Shown: positions 1 to 9,033 of the stretch, in pieces | Layout: each line of letters starts with the position of its first letter | Numbering within the stretch: position 1 is the first letter of the stretch | Assembly: GCF_002307495.1 (NCBI RefSeq) | Contig: NZ_NTMR01000003.1 | Span: forward strand, 62,001-126,000 | Length of the DNA: 64,000 nt | Source: Pseudomonas abyssi | GTDB lineage: Bacteria; Pseudomonadota; Gammaproteobacteria; Pseudomonadales; Pseudomonadaceae | Direction: 5' to 3' | The notes under the pieces: model-generated | What the model was told of the DNA's origin: nothing | The model's database searches: none | What the model saw: the letters and a program-made list of their open reading frames with translations, nothing else | Made by a program: the position numbers and the translations under genes

Positions 1-918
1 CGGGCTGCCACCGGCAAGGACAAGGTGGCGGTCTGTGGCTACCACGGTTGGCACGACTGGTATCTGTCAGCCAACCTGGGCGACGACGAGAACCTGGCTG
101 GTCATCTGTTGCCGGGGCTCGAGCCCAAGGGTGTGCCGGGTAACCTCAGGGGCACCGTGTTCCCCTTCAACTACAACAACTACGCTGAGCTGGAGGCCTT
201 GGTCAATCGCCACGATATTGGTGTGATCAAGATGGAAGTGGTGCGCAACATGGGGCCTGAGGATGACTTCCTGCACAAAGTGCGCAAGCTGGCCACTGAT
301 CGTGGCATCGTGCTGATCTTTGACGAGTGTACCTCCGGCTTCCGGCAGACCTTTGGCGGTCTGCACAAGATGTACGGCGTTGAGCCGGATATGGCCATGT
401 TCGGCAAGGCGCTGGGTAACGGTTACGCCATCACCGCCACCATTGGACGGCGCGAGATTATGGAGGCAGCGCAAACAACCTTCATCAGCAGCACCTTCTG
501 GACTGAGCGTGTCGGCCCGACTGCGGCGCTGAAGACCCTCGAAGTGATGGAGCGCGAGCGCTCTTGGGAGTACATCACCCAGACCGGCCTGTCGATCCGC
601 GATGGTTGGCAGAAACTGGCGGATCGCCATGGAATCGAAATAGATCACTGGGGCCTCCCGGCGCTGACCGGTTTCTCGTTCCGCAGCCCTAACGTGCTGC
701 AGTATAAGACGCTTGTCAGTCAGGAAATGTTGGCAAAGGGCTACCTCGCCAGCAATGCCGTCTACGTCTGCATGGAGCATAGTCAGGAGGTGATTGATGG
801 CTACTTCGACGCGCTGGATCCGGTTTTTGCCCTGATCAGCGAGTGTGAGCAGGGCCGCGATGTCGGCGCGTTGCTCAAGGGGCCGGTGTGCCATGGTGGG
901 TTCAAGCGGCTGAACTGA
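1..918 (+). CDS. Class III PLP-dependent aminotransferase (glutamate-1-semialdehyde aminomutase-like), 5' end cut off
   Basis: The reading frame is already open at base 1, so the true start lies outside the window; about 305 codons are visible. The fold is that of class III aminotransferases: an early GYHGWHDW motif, the cofactor-contacting Asp in IFDECTSGFR, and the PLP lysine in MFGKALGNG (Lys codon at 406-408). It overlaps pseG by ATGA (918), so it belongs to the same operon as the pseudaminic acid genes. Class III aminotransferases of this type recur in surface-sugar clusters, where they probably transaminate or decorate a nucleotide-sugar intermediate; the substrate cannot be read from the sequence. 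Family assignment is confident, role is inferred from context. Confidence 0.85.
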   Translation, partial: RAATGKDKVAVCGYHGWHDWYLSANLGDDENLAGHLLPGLEPKGVPGNLRGTVFPFNYNNYAELEALVNRHDIGVIKMEVVRNMGPEDDFLHKVRKLATDRGIVLIFDECTSGFRQTFGGLHKMYGVEPDMAMFGKALGNGYAITATIGRREIMEAAQTTFISSTFWTERVGPTAALKTLEVMERERSWEYITQTGLSIRDGWQKLADRHGIEIDHWGLPALTGFSFRSPNVLQYKTLVSQEMLAKGYLASNAVYVCMEHSQEVIDGYFDALDPVFALISECEQGRDVGALLKGPVCHGGFKRLN

Positions 919-2018
919 TGGGCCTGCAGATCTGTTTTCGTGCCGATGCCGCCCTGTGGATCGGTACGGGACACGTCATGCGCTGCCTGACCCTGGCCGA
1001 TGCGCTCAGCGCCGCCGGGCATGACTGTCATTTCATCTGCCGCAGCCATCGCGGCCACCTGCTGGAGGTCATCCACGGACGCGGTTATACAACCACCGCC
1101 TTGCCTGCAGCTGTGCAGCAGGCTGAGCCGGTGGCCGGCTCGCATGCTCACTGGCTCGGTGTGAGTGTCGAGCAGGATGCGGCTGATACGGCTGCAGTCT
1201 TGCAGTCGGTGGGCTGTGACTGGTTGGTGGTCGATCATTACGCGCTGGATACGCAGTGGGAATCGCGTATGCGGGCATGCTGTCGTCACGTCCTGGTGAT
1301 CGATGACCTGGCTGATCGCGCGCACGACTGCGACCTGTTGCTGGATCAGACCTATAGCAGGCGCCCCGAGGACTATCGTTCGCTGGTCCCGGCCGCTGCC
1401 CAGCTGCTTTGCGGCAGTGCCAACGCCCTGCTGCGTGCGGATTTTGCCGCGCAGCGTGAGGCGTCATTGACCAGGCGCGCCGCGCAGCCGTATCCGCTCA
1501 AGCACATCTTGGTCTCCATGGGGGGGGTAGATGCGGACAATGCCACTGCCCAGGTGCTGCGTGGTCTGGCTGCGACGCCCGGCGCTGGCGCCTTGGCGGT
1601 GACGGTTATCATGGGCGGACAGGCCCCCTGGCTGGCCGAGGTGCAGCAGTTGAGCCAGGCCTTGACGCTTGACGTGACGGTGCGCGTGGACGTGAGTGAC
1701 ATGGCGTCTGTGATGGCACAGGCTGACCTTGCCATTGGCGCCGCAGGCGCGACCGCGTGGGAGCGCTGCTGTCTGGGCCTGCCCACCTTGATGGTTGTGT
1801 TGGCGGATAACCAGCGACTGGTCGCCGAGGGGCTGCGTGCTGCTGGCGCGGTGCACTTATTGCCATCGGTGAACAGTCTGGCCAAGTCTCTGCCTGGGCT
1901 GCTTGGGGCGCTAATTGCCGACCCAGGGCAGCTTCAGCAGATGAGTCAGCGTGCTGCGGCGCTGGTTGATGGCGCTGGGGTGAGGCGCGTTCTGGATGCG
2001 ATGGAGGCATTGGCATGA
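918..2018 (+). CDS. pseG: UDP-2,4-diacetamido-2,4,6-trideoxy-beta-L-altropyranose hydrolase
   Basis: PseG removes UDP from UDP-2,4-diacetamido-trideoxy-altrose, the step before condensation with phosphoenolpyruvate in CMP-pseudaminic acid synthesis; it is cytoplasmic. The 366-residue product opens with FRADAALWIGTGHVMRC, where His19 matches the catalytic His of the family, and has a GT-B-like C-terminal half with GAAGATAWERCCLGLP as the nucleotide-binding loop. An in-frame extension to 888 exists, but the ATG at 918 overlaps the upstream stop and puts the conserved N-terminus in the right place. The 3' end overlaps pseH by four bases, so translation is probably coupled. Confidence 0.93.
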   Translation: MGLQICFRADAALWIGTGHVMRCLTLADALSAAGHDCHFICRSHRGHLLEVIHGRGYTTTALPAAVQQAEPVAGSHAHWLGVSVEQDAADTAAVLQSVGCDWLVVDHYALDTQWESRMRACCRHVLVIDDLADRAHDCDLLLDQTYSRRPEDYRSLVPAAAQLLCGSANALLRADFAAQREASLTRRAAQPYPLKHILVSMGGVDADNATAQVLRGLAATPGAGALAVTVIMGGQAPWLAEVQQLSQALTLDVTVRVDVSDMASVMAQADLAIGAAGATAWERCCLGLPTLMVVLADNQRLVAEGLRAAGAVHLLPSVNSLAKSLPGLLGALIADPGQLQQMSQRAAALVDGAGVRRVLDAMEALA

Positions 2019-2530
2019 CGGACAACGAGACGGATTGCCTGCGCCCGCTGGCCGAGCCTGATCTCGCACTGGTGCGCAGTTGGCGTAACCATGAATCCGT
2101 GCGACGTTACATGTATACCCAGCACGAAATTGGCGAAAAGGAGCACCGAGACTGGTTCGCCCGTTGCGAGCTTGATCCGTTGCGGCACCTGCTGGTTTAT
2201 GACGTTGACGATCAGCCTCGAGGTTTCGTGCATTTCACTGTGCAAGGTGCTGGACGGGTGGCTGACTGGGGATTCTATATCGCTCCGGAGGCGCCGCGCG
2301 GCACCGGCACGGGGTTGGGACGTCGTGCGCTGGAGTTCGCTTTCCAGCGTTTACAGTTACATAAGATTTGTGGTCAGGCGCTGGGTTTTAACCAGCGTTC
2401 AATCGATTTTCATCGCAAGATGGGCTTCTGCCAGGAGGGGGTGCTGCGAGATCAGCATTTCGATGGGCAGCAGTTTCATGATGTCATTTGCTTTGGCCTG
2501 CTCGATTCCGAGTGGCAGGTACGAGGCTGA
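2015..2530 (+). CDS. pseH: UDP-4-amino-4,6-dideoxy-N-acetyl-beta-L-altrosamine N-acetyltransferase (GNAT)
   Basis: PseH acetylates the 4-amino group of the altrosamine intermediate with acetyl-CoA, feeding PseG. The 171-residue product is a single GNAT domain: an N-terminal RPLAEPDLALVRSWRNHESVR segment typical of PseH, and an acetyl-CoA loop RGTGTGLGRRAL. The gene is nested between pseG and pseI in one operon; the ATG lies in the ATGA overlap with pseG. A generic ribosomal-protein N-acetyltransferase reading is possible from the domain alone, but the neighbours make PseH much more likely. Confidence 0.9.
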   Translation: MTDNETDCLRPLAEPDLALVRSWRNHESVRRYMYTQHEIGEKEHRDWFARCELDPLRHLLVYDVDDQPRGFVHFTVQGAGRVADWGFYIAPEAPRGTGTGLGRRALEFAFQRLQLHKICGQALGFNQRSIDFHRKMGFCQEGVLRDQHFDGQQFHDVICFGLLDSEWQVRG

Positions 2531-2542
2531 AGGAGGCTTTCC

Positions 2543-3598
2543 ATGTCTGGTACACCCAGTATCTCCATCGCAGGGCGACGCATTGCGCTCGACGCTGAGC
2601 CCTACATCATTGCCGAGCTGTCGGCCAACCATAATGGGAGTCTGGGGACTGCTCTGCAGATTATCGAGCAAGCCAAGCACGCCGGTGCCGATGCGATCAA
2701 GCTGCAGACCTATACCGCTGACACCATTACCCTGAACTGTGACGCCGAGGATTTCCAGATCCGTGGCGGGTTGTGGGATGGCCAGTCCCTGTATGAGCTA
2801 TACCAGCAGGCGCATATGCCCTGGGACTGGCACAAGCCGCTGTTCGAACACGCACGCAAGCACGACATCACCATCTTCAGCTCTCCCTTCGACTTTACTG
2901 CGGTGGACTTGCTGGAGGATCTGAATGCGCCGGCTTACAAGATCGCCTCATTCGAGGCTATCGACTTGCCGCTGATCCGTTATGTTGCGGCAACGGGCAA
3001 GCCGATGATCATTTCCACCGGCATGGCAGATGGCGATGAGATTGCCGAGGCGGTGGAGGCTGCGCGCGAGGGGGGGTGTCGCGAGCTGGCCATTCTCCAC
3101 TGCGTCAGTGGCTATCCGGCCCCCGCCGAAGACTACAATCTGCGCACATTGGCAGACATGCGTGAGCGCTTTGGCTTGGTGACAGGTTTGTCAGATCATA
3201 CGCTGGATAACACCACGGCGATTGCCAGCGTGGTTCTGGGTGCATCGATTATTGAAAAGCACTTCACCCTGGACCGCAGTGGCGGCGGCCCTGACGACAG
3301 CTTCTCGCTGGAGCCGGCTGAGCTGCAGGCGTTGTGCCGAGACAGCAAGACCGCCTGGCGAGCCCTGGGGCAAGTGGATTACGGTCGAAAGTCCAGCGAG
3401 CAGGGTAATGCGCGCTTCCGGCGTTCGCTATACGTTACGCGCGATATGAAGGCTGGGGAGCTGTTCAGTGCCGATAACGTGCGCAGCGTGCGCCCGGGGT
3501 TCGGCCTGCCACCCAAAATGCTGGATCAGGTGATGGGTCGTCGCGCCAGTCGCGATATTGCTTTTGGTACTGCGCTAAGCCAGGAATTGCTGGACTGA
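2543..3598 (+). CDS. pseI: Pseudaminic acid synthase
   Basis: PseI condenses the PseG product with phosphoenolpyruvate to give pseudaminic acid. The 351-residue protein has a NeuB-type TIM barrel (IIAELSANHNGSL near the N-terminus, KLQTYTADT, ISTGMADGDEI, LSDHT, IIEKHFTLDR) followed by a C-terminal SAF (antifreeze-like) domain from about residue 285 (RSLYVTRDMKAGE). A GGAGG ribosome site lies just before the ATG, 12 bases after pseH. The PseB, PseC and PseF steps are not in this window and would be expected upstream. No downstream gene on this strand belongs to the pathway. Legionaminic or sialic acid synthase is the alternative, made unlikely by pseG and pseH. Confidence 0.93.
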   Translation: MSGTPSISIAGRRIALDAEPYIIAELSANHNGSLGTALQIIEQAKHAGADAIKLQTYTADTITLNCDAEDFQIRGGLWDGQSLYELYQQAHMPWDWHKPLFEHARKHDITIFSSPFDFTAVDLLEDLNAPAYKIASFEAIDLPLIRYVAATGKPMIISTGMADGDEIAEAVEAAREGGCRELAILHCVSGYPAPAEDYNLRTLADMRERFGLVTGLSDHTLDNTTAIASVVLGASIIEKHFTLDRSGGGPDDSFSLEPAELQALCRDSKTAWRALGQVDYGRKSSEQGNARFRRSLYVTRDMKAGELFSADNVRSVRPGFGLPPKMLDQVMGRRASRDIAFGTALSQELLD

Positions 3599-3619
3599 AC
3601 CCTGCAGACACCGCAGGTC

Positions 3620-4189
3620 TCAGTCCACGCGGGCGTCGTGTTGAGTGCGATTGGGGTAGATGTGATTGTCCTTGCGGGTGATGTAGGTGACATCATCCGG
3701 CACATCCTTGTTGATGAAGCTCATGGCGCCGATGCGCACGTTATTGCCGATGCGAATGCCGCTGCCGATGATGCAGCAGTGCGCACCGATATCAACGTTG
3801 TGTCCGAGCTCGATGGGTTTGTTATTGGCCTCCACCGAGCCGATGGTGGTGCACTGGCGCAAGTTGCAGTCACGCCCGATCCGAACGCCGGAATAAACTG
3901 TAATCGCAGTGGGGTGGCCCAGCCATAGCCCCTTGTCTATCTGGGCGCCCAGCATGATTTCGACGCCATATTTGCGCGCTAGCCCTTTGTTGATGCGCTT
4001 GGCCATTGAAAGCGTAGTGCGGCCAGGGCGACTGTGCAGGTATTGCGACAGTCGTAGCCAGAACAGACAGTTGTACGAGTTGTTTCGCGCGACCCGGCGC
4101 CGCAGTTTGCGCCAGGAAAACCGCTTGTCCTCACCCAGAATCTCGTAGTGCCAGAAAGCTTTCAGTTCGGCAAAGGTGGTCAGCATCAC
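3620..4189 (-). CDS. Left-handed beta-helix (hexapeptide) acyltransferase, serine acetyltransferase-like
   Basis: The 189-residue product has an N-terminal helical part and then the imperfect [LIV]-G-x4 hexapeptide rungs of a trimeric beta-helix acyltransferase from about residue 75 (IMLGAQIDKGLWLGHP, VRIGRDC, NVDIGAHCCIIGSGIRIG, NVRIGAMSFI). CysE-like proteins of this size are common in LPS and capsule loci, where they O-acetylate sugars; the location beside pse genes and an LPS kinase-like gene suggests that role rather than cysteine synthesis. The start may be GTG at 4189 or the adjacent ATG at 4186. It follows the kinase-like gene by four bases on the same strand, so the two are probably one operon. 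Donor and acceptor are unknown. Confidence 0.75.
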   Translation of the reverse strand: MMLTTFAELKAFWHYEILGEDKRFSWRKLRRRVARNNSYNCLFWLRLSQYLHSRPGRTTLSMAKRINKGLARKYGVEIMLGAQIDKGLWLGHPTAITVYSGVRIGRDCNLRQCTTIGSVEANNKPIELGHNVDIGAHCCIIGSGIRIGNNVRIGAMSFINKDVPDDVTYITRKDNHIYPNRTQHDARVD

Positions 4190-4193
4190 TCGC

Positions 4194-4814
4194 TCAGCTC
4201 CTTGAGGAAAATAGCGGAAACAGCGCCCGGGCGGACTTGTCGACCAACGCCCAGTCCTGTTCGTAGCGCAGCAAATGCCGATAGTTGCGGTTGCGCATGC
4301 TGCGTGACAGCGGTCGGCCCAGGCAGCGCAGGTCGGAGATGTCGATCAGCCCCAGCTGGCCATCGGGCGTCAGCACGATATTACCCAGATGCAGCGAGCG
4401 AAAGTAGACGCCTTTGTCGTGCAGGCTGGTAATGAATTCGGCCAGTTGTGCAAACAGCTCCAGTTGCTCCAGCGACTGCTCCGCGTTGAGCAGGCCGCGC
4501 AAGGTTTCGCCTGCCAACGGGTGATAGTGCACAACGCTGCGGTAGGGGTTGAGCAGTTTGTAGGTGGCGATGACCTGTGGGCAGGGAATGCCGAGCTTGC
4601 TCAAGGCTAAGGCGTTGTCGGCAAAACGCTGGGCCGGCGGAAAGAACACCGTCTTGGAGAACCAGCTTTTGCGGCGGAACAGTTTCAGCATGGTGCCGTC
4701 GGCCAGCAGCAGCACCTTCTCTCCGTGGTGGTCCTGTTCCAGAACGTTGGCGTCTGCGCGCCATTGTTGAAATTGTGTGTCGCTGAGGCGTTGCATCAAG
4801 GCAGTCCGGGGCAA
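4194..4814 (-). CDS. LPS-core kinase-like protein (WaaP/toluene-tolerance type) with altered catalytic loop
   Basis: The 206-residue product has a protein-kinase-like layout: a beta-rich N-lobe (KVLLLADGTMLKLFRR), a hinge, and a C-lobe with GVYFRSLHLGNIVL followed by LGLIDISDL. These match the catalytic loop and the metal-binding loop of the WaaP/Kdo-kinase family, but the usual H-x-D-L-x3-N reads F-R-S-L-H-L-G-N, so the catalytic Asp is Ser. A similar small kinase-like gene lies next to msbA in other pseudomonads, which supports a link to LPS core phosphorylation. It is transcribed away from msbA. Whether it is an active kinase cannot be told. Confidence 0.7.
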   Translation of the reverse strand: MPRTALMQRLSDTQFQQWRADANVLEQDHHGEKVLLLADGTMLKLFRRKSWFSKTVFFPPAQRFADNALALSKLGIPCPQVIATYKLLNPYRSVVHYHPLAGETLRGLLNAEQSLEQLELFAQLAEFITSLHDKGVYFRSLHLGNIVLTPDGQLGLIDISDLRCLGRPLSRSMRNRNYRHLLRYEQDWALVDKSARALFPLFSSRS

Positions 4815-4906
4815 AAGGCGCAGTTTATCCTACTTTGTGCTGCCGGGCTGTTGTGCCAAGCGCTTGTGTTAGACTTCAGCGCTACTGTCTCAGCTTTGAA
4901 GGCCCC

Positions 4907-6694
4907 ATGACTGATACGCCCCAAGAGAGCTTTGCCCGCTCCAGCGTGCGCATTTACCTGCGTCTGCTTACCTATGTGAAACCCTATTGGAAAGCCTTTG
5001 CTATCAGCATTATCGGCTTTGCCATTTTCGCGTCGGCGCAGCCCGCCATGGCGTGGATGTTGAAGTACTTTGTCGATGGATTGCAGAGCGGCGAGAACGC
5101 CCTGTTCTTTGGCGTTCCGCTGATCTGGGGCTTTCCGGCCTTCATCATTGCCATTGCCTTCTATCAAGGTGTTGGCTCGTACCTGGGTAACTACTTTATT
5201 GCCAAGGTCTCGCTTGGCGTCGTGCACGACCTGCGTACCGCGCTATTCAATAACCTGCTCACCCTGCCCAATCGCTACTTTGATCTGCACAACTCGGGTC
5301 ACTTGGTCTCGCGCATTACCTTCAATGTCACCATGGTCACCGGCGCGGCGACTGATGCGATCAAGGTCGTGTTCCGCGAGGGCATGACCGTCATCTTCCT
5401 GTTTGCCTACCTGCTGTGGATGAACTGGATGCTGACACTGGTGCTGATTGCGATTTTGCCGGTAATCGGTTTGATGGTGACCAGCGCGAGCAAGAAATTT
5501 CGCAAGCAAAGCAAGAAGATTCAGACCGCCATGGGCGATGTTACCCATGTCACCTCCGAGACCATTTCCGGCTTTCGGGTGGTGCGCAGTTTTGGCGGCG
5601 AGCGCTACGAGTCTGAACGCTTCCTCAAGGCCAGTACCGAAAACCGCGAGCGCGGCTTGAAGATGGTACGCACCGGCTCGGTATTCACGCCGTCATTGCA
5701 GCTGGTGACCTATAGCGCCATGGCGATCGTGATGTTCCTAGTGCTGTTTCTGCGCGGCGATGCGACCGCCGGTGACCTGGTCGCCTACATCACTGCCGCA
5801 GGCCTGTTGCCCAAGCCGATCCGTCAGTTGTCTGAGGTGAGTGCGAATATCCAGAAGGGCATTGCCGCCGCCGAGAGTGTGTTCGAGCAGTTGGATGAAG
5901 AGCCCGAGAACGATACCGGAACCCTGGAAAGCGCCCGGGTTGGCGGGCGCCTTGAGGTGAGCCACCTGACTTTCTGCTACCCCGGTACGAGCAAGCGCGT
6001 GCTTAATGATGTCAGCTTCAGCGTTGAGCCGGGGCAGATGGTTGCGCTGGTTGGCCGCTCGGGTAGCGGCAAGTCCACGCTGGCCAACCTGATTCCTCGT
6101 TTCTATCAGCACGAACAGGGTGAGATTCTGCTCGATGGCACGCCGCTGCAGAATTTTACCCTGCGCAGCCTGCGCCAGCAGATTGCCCTGGTCAGCCAGA
6201 ATGTCACCCTGTTCAACGACACCGTGGCCAACAACATTGCCTACGGTGATCTGGCCGATGCCCCGCGTGACGCTATCGTTGCGGCGGCTGAGGCGGCTTA
6301 TGCCAAGGAATTTATCGATCTGCTGCCCGAAGGTTTCGACACGCTGGTTGGTGAAAACGGGGTGTTGTTGTCCGGTGGTCAGCGTCAGCGTCTGGCGATT
6401 GCTCGCGCGCTGCTCAAGGATGCACCGCTGCTGATTCTGGACGAGGCGACCTCGGCGCTGGATACCGAGTCCGAGCGGCATATCCAGGCGGCGCTGGATA
6501 GAGTGATGCAGGGCCGGACCACACTGGTGATTGCGCACCGTCTGTCCACCATCGAGAAGGCGGACGTGATCATGGTCATGGACCAGGGTCAGATTGTCGA
6601 GCGTGGCAGCCACAAGGAGCTGCTGGCGCTGAACGGCTATTACGCCAGACTGCACAGCATGCAGTTTGAGGAAGAGCAGACTCCACAGGCTTAA
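4907..6694 (+). CDS. msbA: Lipid A export ATP-binding/permease protein
   Basis: MsbA is the inner-membrane ABC exporter that flips lipid A-core from the inner to the outer leaflet. The 595-residue protein has an N-terminal six-helix transmembrane domain (about residues 25-315) and a C-terminal nucleotide-binding domain with Walker A VGRSGSGKSTL, signature LLSGGQRQRLAIARALL, Walker B LLILDEATSALD and the switch His in IAHRLSTI. An open frame extends back to 4835, but the ATG at 4907 gives the usual family N-terminus. It is followed 42 bases later by hldE, also an LPS gene, on the same strand. It is expected to be essential. Confidence 0.95.
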   Translation: MTDTPQESFARSSVRIYLRLLTYVKPYWKAFAISIIGFAIFASAQPAMAWMLKYFVDGLQSGENALFFGVPLIWGFPAFIIAIAFYQGVGSYLGNYFIAKVSLGVVHDLRTALFNNLLTLPNRYFDLHNSGHLVSRITFNVTMVTGAATDAIKVVFREGMTVIFLFAYLLWMNWMLTLVLIAILPVIGLMVTSASKKFRKQSKKIQTAMGDVTHVTSETISGFRVVRSFGGERYESERFLKASTENRERGLKMVRTGSVFTPSLQLVTYSAMAIVMFLVLFLRGDATAGDLVAYITAAGLLPKPIRQLSEVSANIQKGIAAAESVFEQLDEEPENDTGTLESARVGGRLEVSHLTFCYPGTSKRVLNDVSFSVEPGQMVALVGRSGSGKSTLANLIPRFYQHEQGEILLDGTPLQNFTLRSLRQQIALVSQNVTLFNDTVANNIAYGDLADAPRDAIVAAAEAAYAKEFIDLLPEGFDTLVGENGVLLSGGQRQRLAIARALLKDAPLLILDEATSALDTESERHIQAALDRVMQGRTTLVIAHRLSTIEKADVIMVMDQGQIVERGSHKELLALNGYYARLHSMQFEEEQTPQA

Positions 6695-6736
6695 TGCGCG
6701 GTGGCCGGGAGGCCGCCGCTACAGGTGATGAAGACA

Positions 6737-8167
6737 ATGAAACTGAGCATGCCCCGATTCGACTCCGCCCCGGTGCTGGTGGTTGGCGACGTAATGCTGG
6801 ACCGCTATTGGCATGGCCCGACCAACCGTATTTCGCCGGAAGCGCCGGTGCCTGTCGTCAAGGTTGACCAGATCGAGGATCGCCCAGGCGGTGCTGGCAA
6901 CGTGGCGCTGAATATTGCGGCGCTGGGCGCACCGGCCTGGCTGGTCGGGGTAACCGGCAAGGACGAGGCGGCGCACAGCCTGCAGCAGCGCTTGAACGCA
7001 GCCGGTGTGTACTGTGACTTTCAGCAGCATGAAAGCCAGCCGACCATCACCAAGCTCCGGGTCATGAGCCGCCATCAGCAGTTGATCCGGCTGGATTTTG
7101 AAGAGCGCTTCGAGACCGATGCCGAGGCGTTGCTGGCTTCGGTTGGCGGACTGCTGGACAAGGTCAAGGTGATGATCCTGTCGGACTACGGCAAGGGGGC
7201 ACTGCTCAATCACCAGGCGTTGATTGACTTGGCCCGTGAGCACGGCGTGCCGGTGCTGGCGGACCCCAAGGGCAGTGACTTTTCCATTTATCGCGGCGCC
7301 AGCCTGATTACGCCCAACCTGTCCGAGTTCGAGGCGGTGGTTGGCCGCTGTGACACCGAGCAGGCGCTGGTCGAGAAGGGCATGGCACTGATTGATGAAC
7401 TGTCGCTGGATGCGTTGCTGGTGACCCGTAGCGAGCAGGGCATGACGCTGCTGCGCCGGGGCGAGGGCGCGCTGCATCTTCCGGCGCGCGCGCGCGAGGT
7501 GTTTGATGTGACGGGGGCGGGAGACACCGTTATCTCCACCCTGGCGGCGGCGCTGGCTGCCGGTGAAGCCCTGCCGCAGGCTGTGGCTCTGGCCAATCTG
7601 GCGGCCAGCATCGTGGTTGGCAAGCTGGGTACGGCGGCTATCAGCGCGCCGGAGCTGCGCCGGGCGGTGCAGCAGGAGCAGGGCAGTGGCCGCGGTGTGC
7701 TGGGTGTTGAGCAGTTGCTGCAGGCGCTGGACGATGCGCGCGCCCATGGCGAGCGTATTGTCTTCACTAACGGCTGTTTCGACATCATCCATGCCGGACA
7801 CGTCGGCTACCTGGAAGAGGCGCGTGCTCAGGGTGATCGCCTGATCGTCGCGATTAACGATGATGCGTCGGTCACCCGCCTGAAAGGCCCGGGCCGACCA
7901 ATCAACAGCGTTGAGCGGCGCATGACGGTGTTGGCTGGATTGGGGGCTGTGGACTGGGTAATCAGCTTCAGCGAAGACACCCCCGAGCGACTGCTTGAAC
8001 AGGTCAAACCGGATGTGCTGGTCAAGGGCGGCGACTACAGCGTCGACCAGGTGGTGGGTGGGCCGATCGTGCAGGCTTACGGTGGCGAGGTGAAGGTGCT
8101 CAACTTTGTTGAAAGCTGCTCAACCACCGCGATTGTCGAAAAAATCCGCGAGCGTGGCGACGACTGA
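6737..8167 (+). CDS. hldE: Bifunctional heptose-7-phosphate kinase / heptose-1-phosphate adenylyltransferase
   Basis: HldE makes ADP-heptose for the LPS inner core. The 476-residue protein is a fusion of a ribokinase-like kinase (residues about 1-318; [16 protein letters not shown] for sugar binding and DVTGAGDT with the catalytic Asp) and a cytidylyltransferase-like adenylyltransferase (from about 340; [17 protein letters not shown] with the HxGH motif). I chose ATG 6737 because AGGTGA sits eight bases upstream and the product then begins MKLSMPRFD as in Pseudomonas; in-frame starts at 6701 and 6728 are alternatives. It ends two bases from the stop of the opposing gene at 8170. Confidence 0.95.
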   Translation: MKLSMPRFDSAPVLVVGDVMLDRYWHGPTNRISPEAPVPVVKVDQIEDRPGGAGNVALNIAALGAPAWLVGVTGKDEAAHSLQQRLNAAGVYCDFQQHESQPTITKLRVMSRHQQLIRLDFEERFETDAEALLASVGGLLDKVKVMILSDYGKGALLNHQALIDLAREHGVPVLADPKGSDFSIYRGASLITPNLSEFEAVVGRCDTEQALVEKGMALIDELSLDALLVTRSEQGMTLLRRGEGALHLPARAREVFDVTGAGDTVISTLAAALAAGEALPQAVALANLAASIVVGKLGTAAISAPELRRAVQQEQGSGRGVLGVEQLLQALDDARAHGERIVFTNGCFDIIHAGHVGYLEEARAQGDRLIVAINDDASVTRLKGPGRPINSVERRMTVLAGLGAVDWVISFSEDTPERLLEQVKPDVLVKGGDYSVDQVVGGPIVQAYGGEVKVLNFVESCSTTAIVEKIRERGDD

Positions 8168-8169
8168 TC

Positions 8170-9030
8170 TCAGCTGCGCAGCGGGCAGTTGCTCGCTGCC
8201 ACCAGCCAGCCCTGGCGCGGGGCGAAAGCTTCACTGAGCAACTGATCTTCCGTTGGCTGTGCAATCAGCTCGCCCTGCTGCAGGCAGAATAGCTCCCCTG
8301 TCGGCAGGCCGTCGCGGTACTCGGCGAGAAACAGTTCGGGGCGCTGGGTATCCAAACGCGCGATCAGCTCGCCGCTTTCCTCATCGAGAAACTCGTCAGC
8401 GTGCAGTAGCGACAGGCTGTGCAGGCTTTCCGGTAGCTGCAGGGTCATGCTGTAGATCAGCTGCAGCGAGCTGGTGGGCAGGTGCACGTAGGCGTGCGGG
8501 CGCTCCAGCAGGTTGAGCTCGCGGCACAGCACCGGGCGCGCAGCGCCGCTGCGGGCACCCAGAGCAAAGTAGTGTTCGTCGTTCAGCGGTAGGCTGTCGG
8601 CGTAGGGGGTGGGCAGCCAGGTGTCCTGATAGCGGCCCTGCAGCCAGCCCGCCTCACTTTCTATCAGCAGCTCTTCGGCTATTTCCGTCATTACCGTGAG
8701 CAGCGGCACGCGCAGCTCATGGGCTGGCACGTAGCCCGACAACAGCTTGAGTACCCGGTCGCCACGGTCCGGGCGATCCTGGCGTACCAGCAGATGAAAG
8801 TCGCGACCTTGCCAGTGCAGGTGCAGGTCGACGGACACCCCCAAATTCGCCAGGGTTGCCTCAAAACAATGCGGATCATCCAGCTGCAATGGCTGCCGGC
8901 GCGCCTGCATCTGGGCAAAACTCAGTGGACTGCCGACCGGCTCGTAACGCAATACTTCAGGGCTGGCGGCCACCGAAATGGCCTGAGTCTTGAAAGCGAC
9001 GGGGTTCTTGCGGGCGACAATCTGGGTCAT
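8170..9030 (-). CDS. Conserved protein of unknown function
   Basis: I do not recognise a characterised family for this 286-residue protein. It has no signal peptide or membrane helix by eye and is rich in Leu and acidic residues, consistent with a soluble cytoplasmic protein. A segment around residues 108-126 (LLTVMTEIAEELLIESEAG) loosely recalls a Nudix box but lacks the RE-x2-EE spacing, so I do not call it Nudix. It is the last gene of a three-gene set with an aldo/keto reductase (three bases upstream) and an FAD oxidoreductase, between hldE and waaA. A conserved gene occupies a similar place in other Pseudomonas, so it is probably native rather than acquired. Confidence 0.6.
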   Translation of the reverse strand: MTQIVARKNPVAFKTQAISVAASPEVLRYEPVGSPLSFAQMQARRQPLQLDDPHCFEATLANLGVSVDLHLHWQGRDFHLLVRQDRPDRGDRVLKLLSGYVPAHELRVPLLTVMTEIAEELLIESEAGWLQGRYQDTWLPTPYADSLPLNDEHYFALGARSGAARPVLCRELNLLERPHAYVHLPTSSLQLIYSMTLQLPESLHSLSLLHADEFLDEESGELIARLDTQRPELFLAEYRDGLPTGELFCLQQGELIAQPTEDQLLSEAFAPRQGWLVAASNCPLRS

Positions 9031-9033
9031 GCC

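Noticed and set aside
3601-3617. Terminator after pseI
   Set aside because: CCTGC and GCAGG form only a 5-bp stem with no U tract; too weak to call.
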